Shown here piece by piece: positions 46,916-55,794 of a DNA stretch of 64,000 nucleotides. This DNA is from Pseudomonas sp. GM48 (GTDB lineage: Bacteria > Pseudomonadota > Gammaproteobacteria > Pseudomonadales > Pseudomonadaceae), in the NCBI RefSeq assembly GCF_000282335.1, contig NZ_AKJM01000123.1, positions 1 to 64,000 of the forward strand, given 5' to 3'. Each line of letters begins with the position of its first letter. The first letter of the stretch is position 1. A program made the translations under genes and the position numbers. The notes below the pieces were generated by a model that was given only the letters and a program-made list of their open reading frames with translations, was not told the origin of the DNA and searched no databases.

Positions 46916-47009
46916 CATCTTCAACCTTAGCTTGAGGGCAGCGCGACCTAGCACTGCCCGTGACGTTATTCGTGGTTATTCGTGACCAACAATCGATTTC
47001 CAGATACCA

Positions 47010-47035
47010 AAACGCCGCTCGATTGAGCGGCGCTT
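47010..47035 (-). terminator. Weak terminator-like hairpin after obgE
   Basis: Minus strand GCCGCTC-AATC-GAGCGGC is followed by GTTTTGG. The stem is good but the T-tract is short, so partial readthrough into proB is likely. Confidence 0.45.
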
Positions 47036-47052
47036 AAGTTTATCGCAACGAA

Positions 47053-48315
<1,263 letters not shown>

Positions 48316-48426
48316 TCAAGACATAAGACTCTTGCAAAAATGAGCGCAGCGACCCCAAACCACGATACCTACATCGTACGCCGACAGCCCATACAAACAG
48401 CTTTGCAAGAGACTCACCCCACAAAC

Positions 48427-48457
48427 GAAAAAGCCCCGTCGCGAGACAGGGCTTTTC
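48427..48457 (-). terminator. Rho-independent terminator after rpmA
   Basis: Minus strand AAAAGCCCTGTCTCGCGACGGGGCTTTTT forms a hairpin with a T-tract, 15 bases beyond the rpmA stop, separating ribosomal genes from obgE. Confidence 0.88.
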
Positions 48458-48471
48458 CAGCGATCGCGCAA

Positions 48472-48729
48472 TTAAGCTGCGACTACGCTCACGTAACGAC
48501 GACCGAAGGCGCCTTTTACTTCGAACTTGATCACGCCTTCGACTTTAGCGAAGAGGGTGTGATCTTTACCCATGCCAACGCCGTAGCCAGCGTGGAATTG
48601 GGTGCCGCGCTGACGCACGATGATGTTGCCTGCCTTGATAGCCTGGCCGCCATACATCTTCACGCCAAGGCGTTTGGCTTCTGAGTCGCGACCGTTACGG
48701 GTACTACCACCAGCTTTTTTGTGTGCCAT
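48472..48729 (-). CDS. rpmA: 50S ribosomal protein L27
   Basis: An 85-aa protein of the peptidyl-transferase region ([20 protein letters not shown] at the N-terminus, then GVKMYGGQ). It is co-transcribed with rplU, 35 bases upstream. Confidence 0.98.
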   Translation of the reverse strand: MAHKKAGGSTRNGRDSEAKRLGVKMYGGQAIKAGNIIVRQRGTQFHAGYGVGMGKDHTLFAKVEGVIKFEVKGAFGRRYVSVVAA

Positions 48730-48764
48730 GAGTTCAATTCTCCTAGTGAGGAATTAGGCTGAAA

Positions 48765-49079
48765 TTAAGCCTGAATACCGGTGATTTTGATCTCGGTGTA
48801 CCACTGGCGGTGGCCCATACGCTTCATGTGGTGCTTACGGCGACGGAACTTGATGATGCGGACTTTATCGTGACGACCTTGGGAGATCACTTCAGCCACA
48901 ACGGTAGCGCCAGCAACAACTGGAGCGCCGATATTCACGTCGTCACCGTTGGCAACCAACAGAACGCGATCAAAGGTAACGGATTCGCCGGTAGCGACTT
49001 CCAGTTTTTCGATCTTCAGGTATTCACCTGGGGCGACTTTGTACTGCTTGCCGCCAGTAACGATTACTGCATAAGACAT
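48765..49079 (-). CDS. rplU: 50S ribosomal protein L21
   Basis: A 104-aa protein ([20 protein letters not shown], then [19 protein letters not shown] near the C-terminus). ATG 49079 is preceded by CGGAGAAATACC. An open extension upstream to 49295 is promoter and leader, not coding. Confidence 0.98.
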   Translation of the reverse strand: MSYAVIVTGGKQYKVAPGEYLKIEKLEVATGESVTFDRVLLVANGDDVNIGAPVVAGATVVAEVISQGRHDKVRIIKFRRRKHHMKRMGHRQWYTEIKITGIQA

Positions 49080-49210
49080 GGTATTTCTCCGATAATCCTG
49101 CTCACCCAGCTCTTTATAAGAAGAGGTATTGGCTGGCATGGCTGCATGGGGCTGGAGGCCCGCTTGCAATTGCGTAAGGCAGGTGCTGCCCAGGAAGTTC
49201 AGGGTGCGCG

Positions 49211-49239
49211 ATTGTACGCAAGGCACGAGCGCCTTGCAA
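49211..49239 (-). promoter_or_regulatory. Sigma-70 promoter of rplU-rpmA
   Basis: Minus strand TTGCAA, 17-base spacer, TACAAT, about 130 bases upstream of rplU. The long leader between could hold a ribosomal-protein or antisense control element, but I see no known motif. Confidence 0.75.
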
Positions 49240-49318
49240 GGGGCCGTCCATCGCGCCTTGACACCTGCAGGCGTGGGTCCTAGCATGCCGCGCAACCCTT
49301 CTGGAGCAACTGTCGCTG

Positions 49319-50287
49319 ATGCAACCCCAAGCTTTCTACCGCGCGGTGGCGGACGATTTTAGCGCCGTCGACGGCATCATCAAGAAGCAGCTGACTTCCC
49401 GAGTGCCGCTGGTATCGAAAATCGGCGATTACATCACCTCGGCCGGCGGCAAACGCCTGCGTCCTTTATTGGTGTTGCTGTGTGGCAAGGCCCTTGGCCG
49501 CGAAGGCGACCAACTGCGCCTGCTGGCCGCCACCATCGAGTTCCTGCACACCGCTACCCTGCTGCATGACGACGTGGTCGACATGTCCGGCATGCGCCGT
49601 GGCCGCTCGACTGCCAACGCCATGTGGGGCAACGCGCCAAGCGTGCTGGTGGGTGACTTCCTGTACTCGCGCTCATTCGAAATGATGGTCGAGCTGGGCT
49701 CGATGCAGGTGATGAAGATCCTTTCGCAAGCCACGCGCATCATCGCCGAAGGCGAAGTGTTGCAGCTGTCGAAGGTGCGTGACGCCAGCACCACCGAAGA
49801 AACCTACATGGAAGTCATCCGCGGCAAGACCGCGATGCTCTTCGAAGCCTCGACCCACAGTGCTGCGGCCCTGTGCGAAGCCACGCCGGAACAGGCCGAA
49901 GCCCTGCGCACATTCGGCGACCACCTGGGCGTGGCCTTCCAGTTGGTCGATGACCTGCTCGATTACAAAGGCGACGCCGAAACCCTGGGCAAGAACGTCG
50001 GTGACGATCTGGCCGAAGGCAAGCCGACCCTGCCGCTGATCTACACCATGCGTGAAGGTACGCCGGAACAGGCCGCCCTGGTGCGCAAAGCGATCCAGAA
50101 AGGTGGGATCGAAGACCTGGAAAGCATCCGCGAAGCAGTGGAAGCCTCGGGCTCGCTTGAGTACACCGCGCAACTGGCCCGTGATTATGTGGCCCGCGCC
50201 ATCAAGTGCCTCGAAGCATTGCCCGCCAGCGAATACCGCGATGCACTGGTTGAACTGAGCGAATTCGCGGTCGCGCGTACGCACTGA
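49319..50287 (+). CDS. ispB: Octaprenyl/polyprenyl diphosphate synthase IspB
   Basis: A 322-aa trans-prenyltransferase making the ubiquinone side chain. The first Asp-rich motif is [15 protein letters not shown], the second [11 protein letters not shown], and [12 protein letters not shown] lies near residue 45. It is divergent from rplU, an arrangement conserved from E. coli to pseudomonads. Confidence 0.95.
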   Translation: MQPQAFYRAVADDFSAVDGIIKKQLTSRVPLVSKIGDYITSAGGKRLRPLLVLLCGKALGREGDQLRLLAATIEFLHTATLLHDDVVDMSGMRRGRSTANAMWGNAPSVLVGDFLYSRSFEMMVELGSMQVMKILSQATRIIAEGEVLQLSKVRDASTTEETYMEVIRGKTAMLFEASTHSAAALCEATPEQAEALRTFGDHLGVAFQLVDDLLDYKGDAETLGKNVGDDLAEGKPTLPLIYTMREGTPEQAALVRKAIQKGGIEDLESIREAVEASGSLEYTAQLARDYVARAIKCLEALPASEYRDALVELSEFAVARTH

Positions 50288-50301
50288 CAACGAATATCCC
50301 T

Positions 50302-50391
50302 TGTGGGATCGGGCTTGCTCGCGAATGCGTTTCTTCAGTCAACCAACAAGTTGCCTGGCACACCGCTTTCGCGAGCAAGCCCGCTCCCACA
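50302..50391. repeat. REPIN, TGTGGGATCGGGC variant, 90 bp
   Basis: Left arm TGTGGGATCGGGCTTGCTCG has one change relative to consensus; the right arm is consensus. It lies between ispB and yjdM. Confidence 0.92.
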
Positions 50392-50471
50392 GGTTTTTCA
50401 GCGTTGCCCCCTCCTGCCAAAAACCCTATACAATGTGCGCTTTTTAGCGATCCTGAATCCAAGGAGCCTTA

Positions 50472-50813
50472 GTGAGCACGTTGCCACCCTGCCCAAAATG
50501 CAATTCCGAATACACCTATGAGGACGGCGCCCAACTGATCTGCCCGGAGTGCGCCCACGAATGGTCCGCCAGCGGTGAAGCCGAAGCGGCGTCCGATGAC
50601 GCAGTGAAAAAGGATTCGGTCGGCAATATCCTGCAGGACGGCGACACCATCACCGTAATCAAGGACCTCAAGGTCAAGGGCACGTCTTTGGTGGTCAAGG
50701 TCGGCACCAAGGTCAAGAACATCCGCCTGTGCGATGGCGATCACGACATCGATTGCAAGATCGACGGCATCGGCCCGATGAAACTCAAGTCCGAGTTCGT
50801 CAGAAAAGTCTGA
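50472..50813 (+). CDS. yjdM: Zinc ribbon protein YjdM (PhnA family)
   Basis: A 113-aa protein with an N-terminal Cys4 zinc ribbon ([20 protein letters not shown] then CPECAHEW) and a C-terminal PhnA/YjdM beta-barrel ([17 protein letters not shown]). The family was once called alkylphosphonate utilisation protein, but no phn genes are near and the function is unclear. GTG 50472 has AAGGAG upstream. Confidence 0.92.
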   Translation: MSTLPPCPKCNSEYTYEDGAQLICPECAHEWSASGEAEAASDDAVKKDSVGNILQDGDTITVIKDLKVKGTSLVVKVGTKVKNIRLCDGDHDIDCKIDGIGPMKLKSEFVRKV

Positions 50814-50973
50814 ACCTGCTGTATTCCATCCCGCGCCCGACGTGGGATGGCGCCCCACCCTCCCCCGTTTCACCCAGTAAATCCGCGCAATAGCCAAACG
50901 CCAGTCGTTTTGACCTGTCGCAATCTTTACCTGGAAAAAGTGCAAACCGCCAATAGGCCCTTGCTATTTAATG

Positions 50974-50992
50974 AATAAGAATTATTCTCATA
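50974..50992 (+). promoter_or_regulatory. Putative Fur box upstream of the PA4570-like gene
   Basis: AATAAGAATTATTCTCATA closely matches pseudomonad Fur sites of the form AATGAGAATTATTCTCATT. It ends 24 bases before the start codon, a position suited to repression by Fe-Fur. Confidence 0.65.
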
Positions 50993-51016
50993 AAACCCTC
51001 AGTGGAGATGAGAACC

Positions 51017-51274
51017 ATGACTTATTTGATCGATGCCTGGCTGGACCGACCACACCCCTACCTCAGGATCCTGGATCGGGAAACCGGAGAAGTCTGTGTC
51101 GTACTTGAAGAGGAAGCCTTGAACGAACTGCAGGATCAGGGTGACCTGGACGTCAGCAGCCTGAGTTCCAGCGAACCGGTGGTGCTCAAGGAACTGGTGC
51201 GTAATTTGTTTCTGTTCTGCTATGCCCGGGCGTTGCGCCCGCACAGTGAACTGCACCACAAGATCGAAATATGA
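51017..51274 (+). CDS. Small conserved PA4570-like protein
   Basis: An 85-aa acidic soluble protein (MTYLIDAWLDRPHPYLRILD, EVCVVLEEEALNELQDQGDL), matching by position and size the small gene between ispB and fklB in other pseudomonads. No domain is recognised. A Fur-type site just upstream suggests induction in iron limitation. ATG 51017 follows GAGATGAGAACC. Confidence 0.75.
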   Translation: MTYLIDAWLDRPHPYLRILDRETGEVCVVLEEEALNELQDQGDLDVSSLSSSEPVVLKELVRNLFLFCYARALRPHSELHHKIEI

Positions 51275-51291
51275 AAATCACCGCAAAAAAC

Positions 51292-51381
51292 TGTGGGAGC
51301 GGGCTTGCTCGCGAAAGCGGTAGGTCAGGCAAACTGTTTGTCGCCTGAAAGGACGCCTTCGCGAGCAAGCCCGCTCCCACA
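51292..51381. repeat. REPIN, TGTGGGAGCGGGC type, 90 bp
   Basis: Consensus paired arms lie between the PA4570-like gene and fklB (convergent). The spacer includes its own small palindrome, TCAGGCAAACTGTTTGTCGCCTGA. Confidence 0.93.
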
Positions 51382-51409
51382 TTAGCCCGACGCTATATCG
51401 GGCCAGGTC

Positions 51410-52027
51410 TTACAGAACGTCGAGCAGTTCGACGTCGAACACCAGTACGCTGTGCGGCGGGATGCCGCCAACGCCTTGAGCGCCGTAAGCCAGTTCGCTC
51501 GGCACGTACAGGCGCCATTTGCTGCCGGCGTTCATCAGTTGCAGGGCTTCGGTCCAGCCGGCGATCACGCCACCAACCGGGAATTCTGCAGGCTGGCCGC
51601 GCTCGTAGGAGCTGTCGAACACAGTGCCGTCGATCAGGGTGCCGTGGTAGTGAGTACGCACGGTGTCTTCACGGGATGGCTTGGCGCCTTCGCCAGCGGT
51701 CAGAACTTCGAACTGCAGGCCGGAAGCCAGAGTGGTGATGCCTTCACGCTTGGCGTTTTCAGCCAGGAAAGCCAGGCCTTCACCAGCGGCCGCTTCAGCC
51801 TTGGCTGCAGCTTCGGCCTGCATGATTTCGCGGATGACTTTGAAGCTGGCGGACATTTCTTCCTGACCCACACGGCTTGGCTTGCCGGCGAATGCGTCGG
51901 TCAGACCTGCCAGGATCGCGTCCAGGCTTACGCCCGGTGGCGGGTTGTCGCGCAGTTGATCGCCCAGCTGACGGCCAATACCGTAGCTGACGCGGGTTTC
52001 GTCGGTGGACAGATTTACTTCAGACAT
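51410..52027 (-). CDS. fklB: FKBP-type peptidyl-prolyl isomerase FklB
   Basis: A 205-aa FKBP22-type isomerase. The N-terminal dimerisation domain has VSYGIGRQLGDQL and an Ala/Glu-rich helix; the C-terminal FKBP domain (about 100-205) has VRTHYHGTLIDGTVFDSSY and LAYGAQGVGGIPPHSVLVFDVELL. No signal peptide is present, so it is likely cytoplasmic. ATG 52027 starts MSEVNLSTDETR. Confidence 0.94.
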   Translation of the reverse strand: MSEVNLSTDETRVSYGIGRQLGDQLRDNPPPGVSLDAILAGLTDAFAGKPSRVGQEEMSASFKVIREIMQAEAAAKAEAAAGEGLAFLAENAKREGITTLASGLQFEVLTAGEGAKPSREDTVRTHYHGTLIDGTVFDSSYERGQPAEFPVGGVIAGWTEALQLMNAGSKWRLYVPSELAYGAQGVGGIPPHSVLVFDVELLDVL

Positions 52028-52148
52028 GACACTGCTCCGCTGTGCGGACGGCTCGGGAACTTGCCATGCGTGCACAGCGCGTCCCGGAGCGCCCGGAACC
52101 AAAAGGGTCAGCAGACTAGCACAGATGTCATGCCATTGATGAGGGACG

Positions 52149-52439
52149 TCAGGCGATCGGGACCTTCAGGTTTTCTTCCACATCGGCAACCAACCCGCAC
52201 ATTTCGTCATGCACGACCGTGTGCACAAGGTTGAAATGCAACTTGGGAAAGGAGCGCAGCACATCACGGGCATGCTCCACCGAGCGCAACTGCATCGTGT
52301 GACCTGGCGTATCGTTCAAGGGATACGCCGCACCGTGCATCCGCGCCTCCAGCAGGTAGATGCCCCCCTCCATCGAGATCAGGTTCAGCTCATCGACCTT
52401 CCCGGCGATGGCATACGCATTCAACTCATGCAGGTTCAT
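52149..52439 (-). CDS. Small conserved protein, probable DUF6482 family
   Basis: A 96-aa soluble protein (MNLHELNAYAIAGKVDELNL, ISMEGGIYLLEARM) with two short segments typical of a small Pseudomonas-specific family I associate with DUF6482. His-rich HFNLVHTVVHDEMCG is notable, but no catalytic motif is assigned. It stands alone upstream of fklB. Confidence 0.65.
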   Translation of the reverse strand: MNLHELNAYAIAGKVDELNLISMEGGIYLLEARMHGAAYPLNDTPGHTMQLRSVEHARDVLRSFPKLHFNLVHTVVHDEMCGLVADVEENLKVPIA

Positions 52440-52543
52440 AAACGCACCTCACGCAGTGGTGAGCCAACATAGTTACAGGGATAGGCCTCGGCGCATCAAA
52501 GTACAAGCCACTGGCCAGACCGTTTGTCTGTTATCGCAGGAGG

Positions 52544-52639
52544 TTGTGGCGAGCGAGCTTGCTCGCGCCGGGCTGCGTAGCGGCCCCAAAAAAGCGGGAT
52601 CGCTTCGCAATCCAGCGGGAGCAAGCTCCCTCGCCACAA
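52544..52639. repeat. Hybrid REPIN with mixed arm types
   Basis: The left arm is TTGTGGCGAGCGAGCTTGCT, while the right arm GGGAGCAAGCTCCCTCGCCA belongs to the TGTGGCGAGGGAGC subtype seen at 2051, so the arms are only partly complementary. It lies downstream of the UPF0114 gene. Confidence 0.85.
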
Positions 52640-52654
52640 GAGAGCTTGTCCGGA

Positions 52655-53143
52655 TCAGTGCTTGGTGACTTTATCCAGGTAACCCATGGCGAATGCCGAT
52701 ACCACGAAAGTCATGTGGATGATCACGTACCACTGCAAATGCTCAGGATCGACGTTCTTGGCGTCCATGAAGATGCGCAGCAGGTGAATGGACGAAATCG
52801 CCACGATCGACGCGGCCACTTTCATCTTCAGCGACGAAGAGTCCATGGTGCCCAGCCAGTTGAGCTTCTCCTTGCTGTCGTCGATGTCCAGTTGCGAAAC
52901 GAAGTTCTCGTAGCCGGAAATCATCACCATCACCAGCAAACCGCCCACCAGCGCCATGTCGATCAGCGACAACAGCACCAGGATCAAGTCTGATTCGGCC
53001 ATCGAAAACACGTTCGGGATAACGTGAAAGACTTCCTGGAAGAATTTCAGTGCCAGCGCCAGCAGCCCGAGGGACAGGCCGAAATAGATCGGCGCCAGCA
53101 GCCAGCGCGAGGCGTACATTGTATTTTCGATAAAGCGTTCCAT
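52655..53143 (-). CDS. TIGR00645/UPF0114 family membrane protein (YqhA-like)
   Basis: A 162-aa inner-membrane protein with four hydrophobic helices. It matches the UPF0114 pattern [20 protein letters not shown] and [19 protein letters not shown]. It may be a channel-like protein, but no function is established. It lies in the conserved pseudomonad region between fklB and the Lon-type protease. Confidence 0.9.
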   Translation of the reverse strand: MERFIENTMYASRWLLAPIYFGLSLGLLALALKFFQEVFHVIPNVFSMAESDLILVLLSLIDMALVGGLLVMVMISGYENFVSQLDIDDSKEKLNWLGTMDSSSLKMKVAASIVAISSIHLLRIFMDAKNVDPEHLQWYVIIHMTFVVSAFAMGYLDKVTKH

Positions 53144-53314
53144 TGAATCTCACAGGCGGACTAAAAAATGGCCGCGAGTATAACAGCCGCCCGTCTATAC
53201 CTAGAAGCAGCCAGAAACCGTCGAAAAATCCGCAACCTGCGCCTGTGTATCAAAGTTTTTCTGCTAGTGTCCAAATCATTGACCGTTCAGTGATATCGGA
53301 CAGGAAGACTGGGA

Positions 53315-55144
53315 ATGGATGTGCGATTGCCTTTGACGAGTGCCGGAATTTGCCTGGCGCTGCTGCTAAGCGGCTGCTCACCCAGCGATGAAAAACGCCA
53401 GGTCAGCCTCGAAGAAAAAACCGCGCAGTTCGAAAAGTCGCTGGACGCCATCCATGATCCGAAGCTCAAGGATGCCGTGTCGGAACTGGGCGGCTCGCTG
53501 CTGCTACTCGAACGCGCGCAACTCAAGCTCGACAGCAAACCGGTGGAAACCGAATACGGCGAAGACGCCCTCGCCATGCTCAAGCACTATCCCACGCCAC
53601 AAGCCCTGGTCGACACCTACATCAACGGGCTGTTCGTACTGCAAAAGGACTCCAGCTCCGACTACTTGACCGACCTGCAGCCGGTGTTCCCCTTCACGTT
53701 CAGCATTCCTGCCGCGTTTTTGTTTCCCCATGGCCTGGAATGGCAGTCGGTTACGCTGAGCAACAAACGAGTGATTGCGTTCCAGCCGGAATGGTCGGAA
53801 ACCGACCCCGGCATCCAGTTGAGCCCATCAAGTTCCAACCTGACCACCCCCGATGACCTGACCGTGGCCTACCCCTTCATCGAAGGCCTCGACATCGACA
53901 AAAAGCAGCAGCCGCAACCGGTGAGCCTGCAAGGTAAAGTCGAAGTCATCGCGCCACGCCGGCTCTACAGTTTCAACCTGACGAAGAAGGATGTGGGCCA
54001 GACCCGCACCAACGACAACCTCAGCGTTACCCTGCTCAAGCTTGAAAACAACTTCGCGGAAATCGAATACAACAACAGTGGGCCGCTGGCCCCGGAAGTC
54101 GCAGAAACACCGTTGAACCCGCTGATTGTCCAGGCCAGGGACAGCACAGGGCAATTCATCTCACGCTCGGGTTCCATCAATGAAACGGCGGCGCAAATTG
54201 CTTTCTATCAAAAACAGCTAACGAAAATGCAGCAACAAAAGAGCTGGAGCGAGGCATTGGAAAAACAGCTCGACGAAGAACAGCGCACCTTTGAGAAACA
54301 GCAGGCCCGACGTTATTCCAAGGTGTACTTCAACGGGACGATCGAAACCCTTGAAGTCAGCATGCTGGATTTTTCCGCCGTCACGGTCACCCGCAAGAAT
54401 CTGGACCTGCCGGTCCGGCGCTTCGATGCCATTACCACAGACAAGTCCATCCAGCCTTTGAACTTGCCCGTGGTGGTCTATGACGACCAGGCGGCAGACT
54501 GGCTCAAAGGGGCAACGCTGAGTGAAGAGCAGCTGAAAAAGAATGTCAGCATCAGTCAGTCGGTCGACGACCCCAGCGCTGCGCGAATCGAATTCACGCA
54601 TCTGCGCAGCTTCAACGATGAACTGCTCGGCACATCCTTCAACCCCGGTGAAAGCCCGGTGAGTTTCTTTACCGAAGACGCGGGAGGCAAACGCGACGAG
54701 CCGATCGAGCTGCCGCCTGAGGCGTACCAGATCGACCCCATGCGCGGCACCATCACTTACGATCTGAATCTGTTTCCGGAAACGCCGGCCTATGCAGTGG
54801 GCTCGATGCCGCTGTTCCTGGCCACGGTCGACAAACAAACCGTCGATGCCCGTCAACTGCCCAAGGGCCTCGAGCTCAAAGACAATGCGCTGGTGGTGGA
54901 CCTGAAGGCGTTTCCCGCCCAGGACTGGCGCTTTTTCGCCAAGGACGACAGCGGCAATTACTTGAAGGAGATTCTATCGGTCAGCCATGACGCGAGCGCA
55001 CAGGGTCGGGCGCAGTTTGCCGTGCATTACTTCTACGGGCAGCCTACGCGCCTGGAAACCTATCAACGCACTGACCTCGACACCGTGCAGTACGGTTTCG
55101 AGGTCAAACTCGACAAGGCCGACGTGTCTCGCCTTGATCAATAG
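53315..55144 (+). CDS. Large lipoprotein of unknown function
   Basis: A 609-aa protein with a lipoprotein signal peptide (LTSAGICLALLLSGC, Cys21) followed by a charged coiled-coil-like stretch. A long beta-rich periplasmic part contains an internal Glu/Gln/Lys-rich helix (KQLTKMQQQKSWSEALEKQL, around residues 298-317). No enzyme motif, SBP fold or peptidoglycan-binding motif is recognised. Expected location is the outer or inner membrane facing the periplasm; Ser at +2 favours the outer membrane. It is monocistronic, convergent with the 113-aa gene. Confidence 0.78.
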   Translation: MDVRLPLTSAGICLALLLSGCSPSDEKRQVSLEEKTAQFEKSLDAIHDPKLKDAVSELGGSLLLLERAQLKLDSKPVETEYGEDALAMLKHYPTPQALVDTYINGLFVLQKDSSSDYLTDLQPVFPFTFSIPAAFLFPHGLEWQSVTLSNKRVIAFQPEWSETDPGIQLSPSSSNLTTPDDLTVAYPFIEGLDIDKKQQPQPVSLQGKVEVIAPRRLYSFNLTKKDVGQTRTNDNLSVTLLKLENNFAEIEYNNSGPLAPEVAETPLNPLIVQARDSTGQFISRSGSINETAAQIAFYQKQLTKMQQQKSWSEALEKQLDEEQRTFEKQQARRYSKVYFNGTIETLEVSMLDFSAVTVTRKNLDLPVRRFDAITTDKSIQPLNLPVVVYDDQAADWLKGATLSEEQLKKNVSISQSVDDPSAARIEFTHLRSFNDELLGTSFNPGESPVSFFTEDAGGKRDEPIELPPEAYQIDPMRGTITYDLNLFPETPAYAVGSMPLFLATVDKQTVDARQLPKGLELKDNALVVDLKAFPAQDWRFFAKDDSGNYLKEILSVSHDASAQGRAQFAVHYFYGQPTRLETYQRTDLDTVQYGFEVKLDKADVSRLDQ

Positions 55145-55150
55145 TGCGAC

Positions 55151-55492
55151 TCAGTGCTCGGGTTGAAACTCGAAGCCGCCCACGTTACGGCAGCGACCGC
55201 CATTGATTTCCCGCAGTTGGGCTTGCAGGTGCAGGCACCAGATTTGCGGGTCATCGGCCAGTTCATAGCCGTGCAAAGTCAGGCTTTCAACGATGGTATC
55301 GAGGATCGATTCAGCCACGAACGGGCCATGAAAAGGTCCTTGGGCCTTGATGGCCGAAGGTTGTTCACCGGCCATTCCGGCGGCGAACAGCAGAGTCCAC
55401 ATGCCCGTATCTCCCGCCAATGGACGGATGGAACACTCGATACGGGTCACAAGGCCCAGGCATTGACGGGTGAGGCAGAGGTTGCGCGACAT
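55151..55492 (-). CDS. Conserved hypothetical protein (PA4575-like position)
   Basis: A 113-aa soluble protein with several Cys (MSRNLCLTRQCLGLVTRIEC, WCLHL, GGRCRNVGG), suggesting metal binding or disulfides. The pattern MWTLLFAAGMAGEQPSAIKA plus GPFHGPFVAESILDTIVESL is a defined small family of pseudomonads in this location, next to the UPF0114 and Lon-type genes. I assign no function. Confidence 0.7.
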   Translation of the reverse strand: MSRNLCLTRQCLGLVTRIECSIRPLAGDTGMWTLLFAAGMAGEQPSAIKAQGPFHGPFVAESILDTIVESLTLHGYELADDPQIWCLHLQAQLREINGGRCRNVGGFEFQPEH

Positions 55493-55794
55493 GGCGGCGA
55501 CCCTCGGTAGATCCGGTATTCAGCCCCCATGGGAAGGCTGTTTCGATCCTGTGATTACTGTCGACATCCCTGAGCTGAGAATAGAAGAAAAGTCCGGCTT
55601 GCAGGCCGGACGAAACCGAAAGGCGCCGAATGGTCATAGTGTGAATGTTGACGTCATTTCGACGACGCTTTTCCAGTATTCACACAAACAAATGTGGGAG
55701 CGGGCTTGCTCGCGAAGGCGTCTTTTCATTCAACATTTATGTTGACTGATACGCCGCTTTCGCGAGCAAGCCCGCTCCCACATGGGACACTGCA
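55493..55794. other. Intergenic region before the Lon-type protease gene end
   Basis: This roughly 300-base gap holds a GTCCGGC-TTGCAG-GCCGGAC hairpin (55592-55611, no T-tract) and the REPIN at 55693-55782. No gene is seen. Confidence 0.5.
55693..55782. repeat. REPIN, TGTGGGAGCGGGC type, 90 bp
   Basis: Consensus paired arms are present. The spacer carries CATTCAAC and GTTGACTG as in the 45213 element. The right end lies 13 bases from the end of the Lon-type protease gene. Confidence 0.93.
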
